Counted from the stretch's first letter, positions 27,750 through 41,248 are shown. The stretch: 64,000 nucleotides of DNA from Glandiceps talaboti (GCF_964340395.1 NC_135561.1:4228501-4292500), one strand, 5' to 3'. Numbers and translations are program-made. Notes: generated by a model not told the origin, from the letters alone.

Positions 27750-28316
27750 ACATTTTATTATTTGTTTGTTTAAAAAACTGCAGCTTTATGCATTAAAGAG
27801 ACGTACCACTGGTAGATTAATTCTTTACAGTACATTAATTATCTTTATTATAATGAAAATGATAAAACATACGATCATAATGGCTCTAATATTTGTCCTT
27901 TGAATTCAAGACTTTCCATTGAGATGAACAAATCAATAGTTTTATTCATATATTAAAAGCCTCCCGTGGCTTCCATCTTGGTTGGAACATGTCAATAGTG
28001 TTATTCGTACATTATTAAAGTTTCTATCTTGGCTGGGAGTGAAAGAACGCTGGTCAAATTAAAGGAATTGTCGTGTATATTCAGCAAACTAATTTGCAAA
28101 CTAACGTCTTGTTATCATAACAATGTAGCGTTTTGTTATCATAACAATATAGGGTTTTGGATAACCTTGGAAGCATTATATTGGACATCAAAGAAAGAAT
28201 TAAATTTCATGGTAAAAGTCGTATTTTTTACTCCTGAAAGAACAAAGTCATTTCATTATTTTTCGCATAAAATGAGATATCAACGAAAATCCACAGGTTC
28301 AACAGAGAACGTCAAC

Positions 28317-28349
28317 ACTAGTATATATACATCATACTAATATACTAGT
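28317..28349 (+). other. Perfect inverted repeat, 10-bp arms
   Basis: ACTAGTATAT (28317-28326) and ATATACTAGT (28340-28349) with a 13-base loop. AT-rich; probably chance or a decayed TIR pair. Confidence 0.6.
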
Positions 28350-28573
28350 TTAAGAAAACATCTAACCAAAGAACTCACCAGACTAACCTCTGGTCATTTT
28401 TCGAGAAAGAGGTATATATATTATAGTGAAAAATAAACTAAAATACTTCAATTTTTTTTTTAAGAGGAGCACTGTTTTCCGTGAAACTTTTACTCAAAAG
28501 TTGGTAAATTACAACAACTAGTATAACTGGTTTATAAAGTTGGATATTCTCTAAAGACACTTATATAGTTGTT

Positions 28574-28623
<50 letters not shown>

Positions 28624-28775
28624 ACACACACATACACACACACACACATACACACACACACATACACACACACACATACACACACACACAGACTGTTGTG
28701 ATTGCGATGTCAAGCATACATACATACATACATACATACATACATACATACATACATACATACATACATACATAC
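28574..28775 (+). repeat. Compound (AC)n and (ATAC)n microsatellite
   Basis: AC with CATAC interruptions 28574-28691, a 23-base spacer, then ATAC 28715-28775. It lies 90 bp before MITE copy B. Confidence 0.96.
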
Positions 28776-28867
28776 GTGGCCTTAATCGAGTGCGCCATTA
28801 TAGCGCTATATCAGAACAACAACACCACAGGAATAAAAATACTGTACTTGTGTGACTTTCGACATTA

Positions 28868-29177
28868 GGCCTAGAAATTGTTTCGTTCCGGTTACCCGAT
28901 CCCACCTAGTTTTCCACTGCAAACACTATTTTTTACGTATTCGAGAAAAAAAAATATTGAAATCACGAAATTGTGAAGGCTCGTGAAAAATAGTGGACAT
29001 CAACTTAAAAAAGAGAATACAAACTGTTCTTCCAATCTATAATGGCTGTACGTCTGATGAGAAGAAACCAATAAACACAGAGACATATGGAAAACAACGG
29101 AAAACTACCCGAACTAGAAAACTCAAAAATATACACCACTATTCTAAAGTTGAGCGTCATACAATTTTTTTTAGGCC
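28868..29177 (+). mobile_element. MITE with GGCC termini and TTA target duplication (copy B)
   Basis: Seen: TTA|GGCCTAGAAATTGT at 28865-28881 and ACAATTTTTTTTAGGCC|TTA ending at 29180. The ends are inverted repeats (GGCCTARAA...ATTGT) flanked by a 3-bp TTA duplication. The interior (about 310 bp) matches the KHK-intron copy on the opposite strand. Known: a 3-bp TWA target duplication with G-rich TIRs is typical of PIF/Harbinger transposons and their MITEs. It has no transposase and must depend on one elsewhere. The 73-residue frame at 28993-29214 lies within it and is not a gene. Confidence 0.65.
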
Positions 29178-29265
29178 TTACCGTAAAGGGGTATGTGGTT
29201 TCACGTTATGTTAGACCTTTTAACTGGAATAGTGTCAGAGACTCGTGAAAGCTTTTCCCCAAATA

Positions 29266-29266
<1 letters not shown>

Positions 29267-29302
<36 letters not shown>
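29267..29302 (+). repeat. (AAC)n microsatellite
   Basis: Twelve AAC units after CCCCAAATAAAAC; possibly a retroposon-type tail. Confidence 0.93.
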
Positions 29303-29303
<1 letters not shown>

Positions 29304-30880
29304 TTCAAAATTAATGATAAAGTGAGAATGTCTATATGATAATAATGATAAAACAATAACACCTATATAATGATAAATTTCTGAGTTTAATGAAGCTAAA
29401 AACGTTCAGCATTTGTAAGAAAACATTCGCCAAATATGTTAACTATTATACGACAAGTAAATATCTCACTAAAAGTTCGTTGAAGCATCAATATAATCTC
29501 CTTTACTAATGACAGATGTGGTTCAAATATTGTATGGTATACCGTTACCATGGATATTTGATAATTAATGTAATCCTATTAATAGACAATGATATGTTGA
29601 ATTTTATCAAACAATCGGTTTGCCTTACATCGTTCTAATTGGGAAGAATTCGTTTTGTTTTCAGATAATTCTGGTTGGAAGGGTAGCGTTCCTGTCTAGT
29701 GCGTGAGTGAGATCAGTAACGGCTAAATGATATATATCTCCATTTATTAATATATATCAATATTGTGTTATTGAAAATAAATTGAAGCTATGATTTTTTT
29801 TCCGGAAAATTCACCAACTACAAAAAGTCTATGTTTTCACCAGCAGTGGAAAACCCCTATTTATCTAGAGAGAGATTGTTGGCAACAACAAAAACATCTA
29901 CAAATGACGTAAATCGCCCCCAGATAGAGTATTTGAAAGAAATACTAGTAAAACGTGACTGTTTGAGGAGAACAAACACAATGCAATGCGATACAACGCA
30001 ACCCCGATCTCATTTAGTTGAAATGTTGAAGTTTTATATTTTGAAAAGCTCATGAAGAAAACATGAATATAAATAAATTAAGAACCTGAAGATAAAAATG
30101 TGACCGTTACGGTACTGAAATAAATTAAATAGACATTATGAAGGGTATTTAGATAGAAGGAAAATAACCAAAGTTAAACTTTACAAGTTCGTCTGTTTGC
30201 AAGTAGAAATTAAAGGTGACAGACGCAGTGGATAGACTTCAGCGAACGCATACATTTCGCCCACGCCATGTACATGTTTTGAACTAGCCATGCATGACAC
30301 CACTTATATTTGTTAGAAACATAACGATTGTAACGTTGGGTGAGTTTAGTCATAGAACACATATACAAAAGTGAACACAACATTTCATTTAATGTCATTT
30401 TAGAATTATTACTCTCAGAATCATAGAAAACAAAAACCTATACTTGTGATCATTGAATTTTCATCGTACCTTGATTTCAATTCACTTTCTATTAACCGCG
30501 TTGTCAAGTTACAGTTGCAAGGCGTTGCACGCACTAATGCAATGTACAAATGGGTTTGACTCGTTGACTTAAAACTGGCATCATAATTTGGATTTGAAGT
30601 AAGGATGACAGTTCACAAGGTTCTTATCATGTATAATATGTGAATGTCATTACCTTGTATTGTTATATAGTGTATTCGATTTCGCTGGTACGATAATTAC
30701 TTGTTGAATGTAGATATAGAGTTAGAGAGAAATTGAGAATTGTATAACTTTGAGATGTGAATTCAATAAGCATAGATAAGTCGGTTGAATGACAGGCTCT
30801 TCTTTTTTGTCTTTTTTTGACTAATACAATTCAATTATTTCACACCAAAAGCAAGGTCAACATATGTTATAACTGATAGA
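29303..30880. other. AT-rich intergenic, nothing recognised
   Basis: No arrays and no splice-supported frames; frames at 29831-30055 and 30210-30398 have no recognisable content. Confidence 0.5.
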
Positions 30881-30886
30881 CAGACA

Positions 30887-31127
30887 GTGAGTGAGTGAGT
30901 GAGTGAGTGAGTGAGTGAGTGAGTGAGTGAGTGAGTGAGTGAGTGAGTGAGTGAGTGAGTGAGTGAGTGAGTGAGTGAGTGAGTGAGTGAGTGAGTGAGT
31001 GAGTGAGTGAGTGAGTGAGTGAGTGAGTGAACGAACGAGCGAGCTAGTCAGTCTGTCAGTCAGCCAGTCAGTCAGTCAGTCAAACAAGGAGGCAGGTAGT
31101 CAGACAGGCTGGTAAATTAACACGCAA

Positions 31128-31200
<73 letters not shown>

Positions 31201-31226
31201 TAGACAGACAGACAGACAGACAGACA
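30887..31226 (+). repeat. Compound (GTGA)n-(CAGT)n-(AGAC)n array
   Basis: GTGA 30887-31030 (about 36 units), degenerate GCGA/CAGT/CAGG 31030-31110, then AGAC 31133-31226 with one AGAT. Small units change gradually through the transition. Confidence 0.96.
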
Positions 31227-33074
31227 AGTATTATTTTTATCAGTGAATGAAATGAACTACAGATCATACAAGTCAGAACGATTAACAGACAGTTTTAAAT
31301 ATCATTGTGTCTAAAATACGATCTATATATAAAGAAGTCCTAAACAACGACGCCTCTATGAAGTCTTATATGAATTATTTTTAGTACAGATATACTAGTC
31401 TAAGATATAATAAATAGCTATTTTAGTCTAAATATCCTTAAATTAAAGGCGAAAACGCTTAAAATCTAATCCATGCTTATCGGGTAACTATACAGCACTG
31501 AAAAACAAAATATTTAGTATACATGTCTTTGTATTCCATGGATGTATGCTGATTCTAACAGTGTTCTAAATATAACCATTCGAACACTACACTGCACTTA
31601 ACGATAACGTACTGTGTATTGCAACGGTCAGGCCTGGATGAGGATAACAAATTGCATGTGAAAAACAGGTGTTGTCTGGCAGAGCTCCAGAAAAAAATGA
31701 AATATCATATTTTAATCTTTATAGTTCCAAAGCCCTTATATGAGGACATGGCATACAAACATGGGTCTTTAAATGATGAAAACAAGTGTATGTTAGAGGG
31801 ATAGGAAAAAATTATCATTGAACTCTCCATGCAATATATTGTACATAAAATATGTATAATTTTCATAATCTATGTAGAGTGAAATAACAGTATCATTATT
31901 ATCATAATAACATCAATATTGCAGTGTCTCCTCAAAAAGTCACTCCGCTGTGAAAAAGTCACTATGTTGTAAAAAAAGAAAATAAAGAAAAAAGGAAAAA
32001 AAGAATACCAAATGTTTTCCTTCGCTTGTTGAGTTCAGTTTGACACCGGCAATTCATTAATATCAAAAGATGTGCTTGGTCTGAAACGCAAACACTAACT
32101 TCTGCGTCTGATGTTCATCATTTGTATAATCTGCAGAAATAAGGATTATCTTAAGCTAATCTATGACTTAATACGCAATAATCCATACATATACAATAAT
32201 GGAGAGAATCTAAGGAGTATTTCGTTATCATTTATTCGAACACTTATTCAATGAAATATTTCAATATGTGCACGATGACTGAATGTCTACATCGGTTAAA
32301 TTGGATTAAATCCATGATTATAGTGTCTACTTGTGACCCTTCCATGACCCATGACCCATGACCCTTCCATTTCTTAAATAATTGAGTGAAAGTGTTTTGC
32401 TATCTACGATAACGTCTGACCTAAAAACCTAGTAACTGAATATAAGGAACTGACTATTTAAAGGTCAGTTGTTTAAGAATGATTCATAAGGTATCTTCCC
32501 TGTTTTGAATAACGAAAACAACTTAAGAAAGTTGACGTTGATAGAATACGTCAGAAGTAAGCCATAATCTATTTGTAAATCTTCCCTTTTGGTTACTCTA
32601 CAGCAAACGCAAACATTACCGCAATTTTAGAGGGACACAGTATGTGTTGATTTTATTATAGACGAGGTTCAGAGGTTAGTAATATGTTATTGTTCTGTTG
32701 ATGTCGGCGATATTTTAATAACAATTTAACATTATTGTTCGATTGCAATGGTTCAATGATATAAAATAATAGATCGTATGTAATGATATCAAATTACAGG
32801 GTGTCGAATTGTTTGTAAGACTTTAACATTTATTGAAAATAAACACTTGTTCACGAAATAGTATTACGTATGTCTTGTTCTGTAACTGGACCACACTAGA
32901 CATAAACACCATCATTGAATAGTAAGTGATTTTTTGCGGAGTAAAAATGTCACTCGATAACACACCAAGAAAACGTTGCTATTATAACTAAGCAACCAAA
33001 ATATTCCTGTTTATAGGTATACCGTAAGTTACCTTGGATGTCTGTGAGTACTATCCCATGGGGAGTGGGTGTCA

Positions 33075-33565
33075 ACCGTTTATGTTTCCGCATAACACGG
33101 AACTGAAACAAGTAAAGCTATTAAAGTTAGGGACAGTTCAGGAGACGTCCCAAACACTGTGCATGTGCGTTGAAAGACTGGACGGAGTTCGCAAAGAGCA
33201 AACCTTCCTCGATCTATCCCAGTGTAAGTACGATTTGCCTTAGGCAGGCGTCACAAGACCCGACATAAGGCTTTCAGTAGCCGTGTAAAATATTGCTTCT
33301 GCTTCATAATGTGTTAACAGGTACCTGTTTATTGCAGCGTTGTATCTCGGTCATAAGAAATGCACGAAGTACACTAGTCTACCGTATGTCGGTCATTAAC
33401 CACCTGTTCCTGAAATTAGGTTTTCAAGCCTTAAGTTGTGTCCTCGTTTTAGCATCAAATTTAAACCATAAAAACTAGAAAATGATGACAGAAGTACCCT
33501 GCATTGATGTTAATCTTTGTTTAGTTACCTTTCTTTCATACACACATTATAGAAAGCATTGCCCT
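33075..33565 (+). repeat. Segmental duplication, copy 1 left block (partner 38395-38900)
   Basis: Shares with 38395-38900 the segments GTTTCCGCATA, ACGTCCCAAA, GAGTTCGCAAA, a donor-like GTAAGTACGA, CCTTAGGCAGGCGTCACAAG, CTTTCAGTAGCCGTGTAAAA and ATTAACCACCTGTTC, in order. The 69-codon frame at 33034-33243 lies partly inside but is not preserved in the partner, arguing against coding. Confidence 0.85.
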
Positions 33566-34508
33566 CCTCTTACCAAAACATACATCAACGTTAAGGCTTG
33601 TGAATGTGCGATAAATTTGAAATACCCAATTATAATAAAAACAATAAAAAAAAGAACTTTAGAGTTGTAAATGTTCTGGCTGGGGAGGTAAGTAGCACGG
33701 ATAATTACCCCTATCGTGGAGACAGAAGGACTTTGATGCTACGCCTATGCCCCCTAGAGATTTTAACCGCACAATATGACAGACTGTTTTTACTCGAAAG
33801 TTTGTCGTCCGTTGTTTCAGCAGGACGGGCACTTTTTGACCAACCGCGTTTGAAATCTTGATGCTATCCGTATGTTTTCTTTTAAAACAAAATTTGTATA
33901 ACGCAACTCCTCAATTCAGTATTCAGAAATCTTCTTTAGTACGTTACCTTAGTTACTCTAGACGCCTTCGTCGTTTCCTTGCTATATCAAAATTTTAATT
34001 TACAGAGAGGAGTGAAATTGTTAGCAGGTATTGTGTAGTGAATTAGTTACCACGGTTGATCTCTCAGTAAGATGAAAATGGGGGTGAGCATGTTTGCTAC
34101 AATTGTCTGCTGGTGGTAGCTGGGGATCAAGTTTGTATCCATTAACTTTAATACTCGTTATGTATTGAATCGGTACTTCATCTGAAGTAGGTATTGTGTA
34201 GTGAAACACCTGATGTATCATATGCTTTGGATTTTGTTTTAAAACTTATCAAAAGTACAAGTACAAAAATCAACACAGCACACAAAGAAATAGCCGGAGC
34301 AGAATTCAATATTACGTTGTACCTATTACTCCGTCTTAAACAACTTTCTACAGCCTTTGTTTAAAATACAACACTGTTTGCATTTGATTTCCTTTGTGTT
34401 AGACACAGCAAGGTTTTATAATGCTGTGAATAACAAGGTATCGTTGGACCACCTAATGATAAGTGGTATGTAAGCATTTCTCTCCAACAGTCTAGTAGGT
34501 GAGTACAA

Positions 34509-34509
34509 T

Positions 34510-34572
<63 letters not shown>

Positions 34573-34596
34573 TCGGAACACACACACATACAGGCA

Positions 34597-34637
<41 letters not shown>

Positions 34638-34761
34638 ATCCACCCACCCATCCATCCATCCATCCATCCATCCATCCATACATACATACATACATACATA
34701 CATACATACATACATACATACATACATACATACATACATACATACATACATACATACATAC
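34509..34761 (+). repeat. Compound (ATC)-(AC)-(CATC)-(ATAC)n microsatellite
   Basis: ATC 34509-34572, AC 34579-34635, CATC/CACC 34635-34678, ATAC to 34761: four unit types in a row. Poly-Met, poly-Asp and poly-Ser frames are artefacts. Confidence 0.96.
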
Positions 34762-35854
34762 AAAAAAGACCCCTTATTTCGTTAAATTTTAAATTTCTTT
34801 CAAAAGCCTTAATGTCACATAATTAATACTAACATAACGAATTGCCGAATTGTGGCGAAAGGTGGAAAAACACTTCGATTTCGACATCACAGAAATGTGA
34901 TTCGCATACAAAGCTTCAACATACTGTAACCATATATCAGGGCAAACTAAGCAATATGCGTGGTTATTACCATCAACATATAGACCGGGTTTCGAGTCTC
35001 TATCGTCGTCGGCCATTATGATGTCATTGTTAAACACCTCTGTAATGACTCTATACCATGATCTTAAGAACCCCAGAAATAGTAGTTTGATCTGAGTCGG
35101 TTACACTAAAAGATCACGCTTCATTGTGATGACACAGACATCTCGGAATAAAAACAAAAAACAGGGAATCCCTTACTTTTAAATATTCAGTTACGGGATG
35201 TCGACTGCACGCATTACGAAATGGCAACAACTGTTCTGTATTGTTATTTCAAGGCGCCATCTTACAAAAGTTGCAGTTCAGACGCTTCATATTATTAATT
35301 TAGATTTTTTGAGTAATAAATAACAGTACTGTGTTATTGAAAAGGGAACAAGTATATAAAGGAAGACAGTAATTCATTTTTTCAAAAGACGAAATATTTC
35401 AAACTAAGGAGTTAATAAGAAATGACGGTTAACTTACTCGTTTCCCTGTTAAAGCGCCCTTCCACTGTGGAAACTAGGAGATGAAAACACGCAGTGTTGT
35501 CAACTTGGTACATATATGTACTTCCTAGAAGATAAGAATGACAACTTTGTTTGTGGACATCTCACCTCACTATTTGAATCCTTTATTTCTTCAAAGCAAT
35601 GCACTGTGACCCGAATACAGACGAATTACAATGACCCCCGGTTAAGACGTGATGACCAATTAGGAAAGACAAAGTGTAAATTCTGTATGGATGGTATGTC
35701 AACAATAAAAGCATACCGAATCCAGACTGTATGCAGAGAAACCTAACCATGCGATCATAAGGTAATTTTGTATGTAATTAATCCCATGTTGTAAAATACG
35801 TATCTTTTCATAGTTTTTACCATAACCTTTCTATCACTTCTTACTCCAATTATG

Positions 35855-36135
35855 TTTTGTGGTGGCGACATTACTTGATTCATCATTTATTCAAAAGCAA
35901 TATTGTTTTCACATCATTAAGGGAATTGCAACAGGTTTTCACTTGATTGGACACTTATGGCAAAAGAATGTATCTTACCCATTAATATTTCTACATGACA
36001 GCGATGACATTTTTTGAATTAACTAATGAAATTGGACTCTTTTCTTTCAATGTGATGTCAATTTACAAAGGTGTATTTGGTTATCACTAGAGTCTAATCG
36101 CCAGTCCAACATTTACGTAGTGCAATTTTCTTGTT
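35855..36135 (+). repeat. Segmental duplication, copy 1 right block (partner 39095-39390)
   Basis: Shares ACTTGATTCATMATTTATTC, TTCACATCATTAAGGGAATT, AACTAATGAAAT, CTTTCTTTCAA and TTACAAAGGTGT in order with 39095-39390. Confidence 0.87.
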
Positions 36136-38394
36136 AATTATATCTGAAACTAAGTCTTGCGAGATGTCGGACGGTGCTCATGTCACTGTCTACTGAGCAC
36201 ACAGGCCATAATAGAACGTTTTCGTAAAGTGAGTTCGTGAAGTTTATGATTACGTCACTGATATGCCGCCGTCGTAATAATCTTCTATCTCAGTGGTGAA
36301 ATAACATAATAACTATAGCAAACACTATGAATATTCATAAGTTGTGTTGTAACCAATCAAAAGCGAAAACATTAACTGTTACAATTATCACTCAGCATAA
36401 TTTTTGCCATCATAAAACGCTCGTCATTTTAATACAACCCGTCACTATAGCTTCGAAAACCCGTACCAAGAGTTGAATGAAGTTAAGCTGAGACCTGTTA
36501 CCACATTGTGTATTGAACAAATAATTGAGAGTCTAGTTAATCTATTTTTACCATTGGCAAATAGAAATATTACAGTTACAAATTTAAACTTTCAATAATC
36601 ATTGGTATTGTTGCGGTTTTAACTCGAAAGGATGCGGGTAAATAAGCTGGTACACTAATAGATAACATGATATGTTAATTGCACCACTCAAGGCTATAGT
36701 TCTACGGTATAGTACAGTCACGGTCAACTAACACTCGATTCCTGAAAGTTCAAGCGTGAGTTTTAATATTCAGATTTGACAACAAATAGATGTTGTTCGC
36801 AGTCAAATGTGTAGTCTTATTTAATCTCTGTCACGTGTTTGAAGTCGATGTAAACTAATTGTTGTGGACACACAATAAAAGGTCATGAGTCAATCATTTC
36901 ACAATTTGAACCAACCACCCTGTTGCTATAGAAACGTCTTGGTTTCTCATCAAAGACAGCATGGACATGCACAATCGCTCTGTACTCTGTAACGTACATC
37001 GCACCGAGGAAGACAATCCGGTTACGTTCATTGGTTTGATTCCAATGTGCAATTAATACATATGTGTGATCACATTGCGTCAATTATATAAGTAGTACTA
37101 TATAAATGCCAACGTAAACACGGCTAATGACATGAATTAATTCCTGGCCATATTTTCTAAATTTAGTACCTGAAACTAAATTTTGCCTAGTACGTTAAAA
37201 TGAACGTTAACTGATCTAAGAATACTACAGCGTATATCCTGTACATGTCTCTAATTCAATGACCGTGTGCATGTACTGCTCATATCATTGGAAGTCATTT
37301 GCCTATGAAAATCAACACGTGTTAGTTATCAACGACAGACAGCAATAATTTTCATCTGTGATAGCACTGTATATCACAGTTACCATATTGTGTGAGCACA
37401 CTTCTGGCGTGCGTGCTACAAGCCACGAACATCTTTTGTGTTGAGGAAATAGCCTTTCATGTCATAGGGGCGTGTGGTATTTCTTAGATTGTTGTTTTCT
37501 TTGTCTGCGGGCTAAATATAGCAATATATTTCCCCTACCTCTATAGAAATAACACTTACTAGTATCTCATATATTGAATACATTTGTAGTATCAGGATTC
37601 GTCTGATATTTTCCTTAGGAAAACAACAATCTAAGCATTAATACGTGTCCCCGCTTCTCCAACATGAACGATTAATACTCCAACATGTTATGTTACATGA
37701 TAGAGCGAGTATCCCACGTGTATGTCCTGAAAGTAAACTGTAAGTCAAGTCGTGTTGTTCAGCCATATCAGGCTTTAACCTGTATCTTACAGACTATCCT
37801 GTAAGTTGAGTGTCAGACTTTGACATAGAGCTTTACTCTGACGGACAAAACAACTGTTGACGGCATTATGAACAACACGTGCACCTTGGATGTCCTGCTT
37901 TGTGAAAAAATAGCCCTTCGATAATCTTCCAAGATGCATTGCTTATGTTGTTACATTTAGTCTTGTTTTGTCTTTGCACAAGCTGACTTTATACGCTTTG
38001 TACTCAAATGGAAATACTTACATACAACCACATTCCAGTATAACCGATGCATGTCTTCCATAACGTTACAATAATTGTCTGCTGGCATTTTTAGCATAGT
38101 TGATTCCATAGTAGTGATTTCCTAAACATTTTTTTATACGTATGATAATTACGTCATCGGATTGTTCATGACATATCTTAATACCATGTTTTGGTTTAGT
38201 CAAGTGATGGTTATATGTGCTTCAGTAGGTACAATAATGTGAGTACCTTTTAAATAAGCAGCATAAACTATACCTCAAATATGTATAAACTCAGCTTGTG
38301 CCCCTTTAAGTGTCATCATGTACATCGTCTCATCTCGAATATTTCTAAGCCCTAGCACATACAGGACAACCACACACCTCACATGAGTAGGCTG
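36136..38394. other. Intergenic sequence between duplication copies, no gene recognised
   Basis: Unique AT-rich sequence. No tandem arrays; the 66-residue minus-strand frame at 36883-37083 shows no recognisable content. Confidence 0.5.
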
Positions 38395-38900
38395 TGTAGG
38401 ACAACGTGTTGTTTCCGCATAGTGAGGCGAAACTAAAATTTTACATGCAATTCACATGTATAGCTAAGTCAAAGACGGGTTAGGAGGAGACCAGACCGGT
38501 AGGAAACGTCCCAAAACTTTATGTTGAAAATCTTGAAAGAGTTCGCAAACAGCAAATCACTCACGACTTATACACGTCACGATGTGTAAGTACGAGTTGC
38601 CTTAGGCAGGCGTCACAAGACCCGCATGCAAGACTTTCAGTAGCCGTGTAAAATATTGCTTTTGCTTCATAAGGTGTCAACAGTTATTGCTTTATTGTGG
38701 CGTTGTACCCCACTCGCTATGTTTACGCTAGTCTGCCGTACATCGATTATTAACCAGCTGTTCTTGAAATGGCCCTACTTCACCTTTTCACCATCATAAC
38801 TCAAACCACAAAAAAACTCTCATTTTTGTTGTTGATAGAAGTGGTATTACATACGTTGATGTTCGTATCCACTTCATACATTCACTATCATGCACGTTTT
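38395..38900 (+). repeat. Segmental duplication, copy 2 left block
   Basis: Diverged partner of 33075-33565 with small indels throughout; the strongest identity is at 38585-38690. It continues toward the right block at 39095-39390. Confidence 0.85.
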
Positions 38901-39094
38901 GTTACGAATACACTAACTTGATTTACATATTCGGTTCATTTATATTTTAGAATATGACATAATCGCTCTTGTAATTATAACTATTATAAAAGAGAATTTC
39001 AAACATGTTACTGATCCAAAACGTGTTATTGGTGAAGATATCAAACAACATATTGTAGTTTTGCCTAACAATACAACATTTTTTTCCAATTATT

Positions 39095-39390
39095 ATAGAA
39101 GTGGCGATATTACTTGATTCATAATTTATTCAAAAGCAATTTTTTCACATCATTAAGGGAATTGCAATATGTTTCACTTGATTGGGTACTTGTAAGAAAA
39201 GAAAGTATGTTACACATGACAGCGATGGCATTTTAGAATTAACTAATGAAATCGGCTTTTAAATGGACTCCTTTCTTTCAAAGTGATGTCAACTTACAAA
39301 GGTGTGTTTGTTTGTTTGTCAGAATAGCCTAATCGTCACTCCAGTGGCGTAGATACCAGGGCGTTTACCTGAAGTGTTAATTACATCAAA
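39095..39390 (+). repeat. Segmental duplication, copy 2 right block
   Basis: Partner of 35855-36135. The gap between left and right blocks is about 0.2 kb here but about 2.3 kb in copy 1, which therefore gained (or copy 2 lost) about 2 kb, including the array at 34509-34761. Confidence 0.87.
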
Positions 39391-39854
39391 ACTATATTAA
39401 CATAAATAACACTTTCGCTTTTATTTTAAATGTGTTTCACTTACAAATAAAAGAGGAGTGAGTTTACAGGCCATAGTCTATTCTAGATGTCTCATACACT
39501 ACATCTATGTTTTCACAACAACAGTAGTACTAGTACGGAACGTACTCCTAAGAAGAAGAGTCGAAAGTTACTCTTCTCCGGGTAATGGTACGAGTGAACA
39601 TTCTACTAAAATGGTCTCTTGAGATTGAAGTAAATCCGCGCTGTATTTGGAATGACAACACGAACTCTTGGTTTAATATACAGACCTTCGAGTCTATCCT
39701 ACTTGTCGACATGTCAAGCCAGCGTTGAAACATTTTCTCACAAATCTAGTCACACCGTAATGAACTTTTGAAAATGTTAGGACAGGACAGGTGCCATTGA
39801 AACGTCAATCATAAAGAAATGAAAATGCACACACATACTCCCTCTCGCAAGTTC

Positions 39855-39856
<2 letters not shown>

Positions 39857-39939
<83 letters not shown>

Positions 39940-40010
39940 GTATGTATGTATGTATGTATGTATGTATGTATGTATGTATGTATGTATGTATGTATGTATG
40001 TATGTATGCA
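39857..40010 (+). repeat. Compound (CTGT)-(TATG)n microsatellite
   Basis: CTGT 39857-39936 switching to TATG to about 40010; the reverse complement has the same AGAC/ATAC pairing as at 23.1 kb. Confidence 0.96.
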
Positions 40011-40108
40011 TGTGTGTCTATCTCAGCGGAATGGCCTGATGTTATTATGTGATGCGAAATACCTGCTTCGCAATGTGACCCCTTCAGTGGACATACGAAT
40101 ACCCCAAG

Positions 40109-40202
40109 AAAACAAACAAACAAACAAACAAACAAAAAATCACACCCTAAAAAGCACACACACAATGTTTTGTTTGTTTGTTTGTTTGTTTGTTTGTTTG
40201 TT
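40109..40202 (+). repeat. Inverted pair of (CAAA)n and (TTTG)n tracts
   Basis: AAAC units at 40109-40137 and GTTT units at 40167-40202 are complementary arms of about 28 bases around a loop of about 30 bases. Confidence 0.9.
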
Positions 40203-40477
40203 GTTTTTTTCTGGGGGGAGGGGGTTATCTCTTGTTTCTATATTATAATATTCTAAACATGTTGAGTGAAGTAACTGTTATAGTTCTATCTCACTTGGTA
40301 GGCATTTCATTAGTAAAAAAGATACAATCTAAACTTCCACAATAGGTTCTTCTTTTGATGCAACCACCTGTAATACGCTGTCATTTTAATTCACTGCTAT
40401 TCACTGCACTCTTTAGTATGTATTATGCACTGAGATTCAGTAACTTTACAGCTTGTGCTACTTTTAAAGTGACTTAC

Positions 40478-40533
40478 CAAACAAACAAACAAACAAACAA
40501 ACAAACAAACAAACAAACAAACAAACAAACAAA
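40478..40533 (+). repeat. (AAAC)n, 14 units
   Basis: Perfect tetranucleotide run; third AAAC-type tract within 430 bp. Confidence 0.95.
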
Positions 40534-40672
40534 CATCCATGTAATCTCAACCGACTACAAATTGTTATTGACTTCACTGCCCCATCGTACATGTAGCATT
40601 TGTCACTAGTCGTTAGATTAGAACAATTTGGTCTCGGTTTAGCATTCTTTATAATCTCAAATGGAATGAAAA

Positions 40673-40688
40673 TTCTAGAATTCTAGAA
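40673..40688 (+). other. 16-bp palindrome TTCTAGAATTCTAGAA
   Basis: Perfect palindrome that is also a tandem pair of TTCTAGAA, the arrangement of heat-shock-element half-sites (nTTCnnGAAn). No gene follows, so function is doubtful. Confidence 0.5.
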
Positions 40689-41248
40689 CAAACAATATAT
40701 ATGGATAACCACCTTGTAGAGCTTTTACATTGTTTTGATGTGGAAAACTAAATTGGAGTGTCACATTCTGTTACCATGGTAACTGGCATCCCATTTTAAG
40801 CTGACGTCACTGAGAGGATTGGTATTACTGCGACTGATATTTTTGGTACCCAATATATCATGTCATAATTATACCAAATATAGGTGCAATCCATATTAAT
40901 TATTACACGAGAACCAAATTAACGTTATTTAGCACAAACCGAGTTTATAAGTGTGTGTTTTTTCTGTGTGAAAATGCTTATGTATAAAGCCTCGATTAAG
41001 GTACTGTACTATAAGTAATTAATGTTGATGAATGTCTTCTATAACATTACTGTCATTGCTAGAATAATTTATTGTATAGTGGGGATTCACTTAGAAGAAT
41101 ATAAGGAACACCTTTTACCTATGTACACCCCAACATGTATACACTCAAATTGTGTCACTTGAATATCGTACGAATGTTTCAATGTGATGAAATAAAAGTA
41201 ACAATCAAAACAGTGTCACACAAAAATTACAGACTAGGTCCCTAAAGC

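Noticed and set aside
33034-33243. 69-residue frame ending near a GTAAGT donor-like site
   Set aside because: The duplicated partner at 38395-38600 does not keep the frame and no neighbouring exon is found.
34509-34761. Regular direct repeats resembling a CRISPR array
   Set aside because: Simple-sequence repeats without unique spacers, in a eukaryotic genome; no cas genes.
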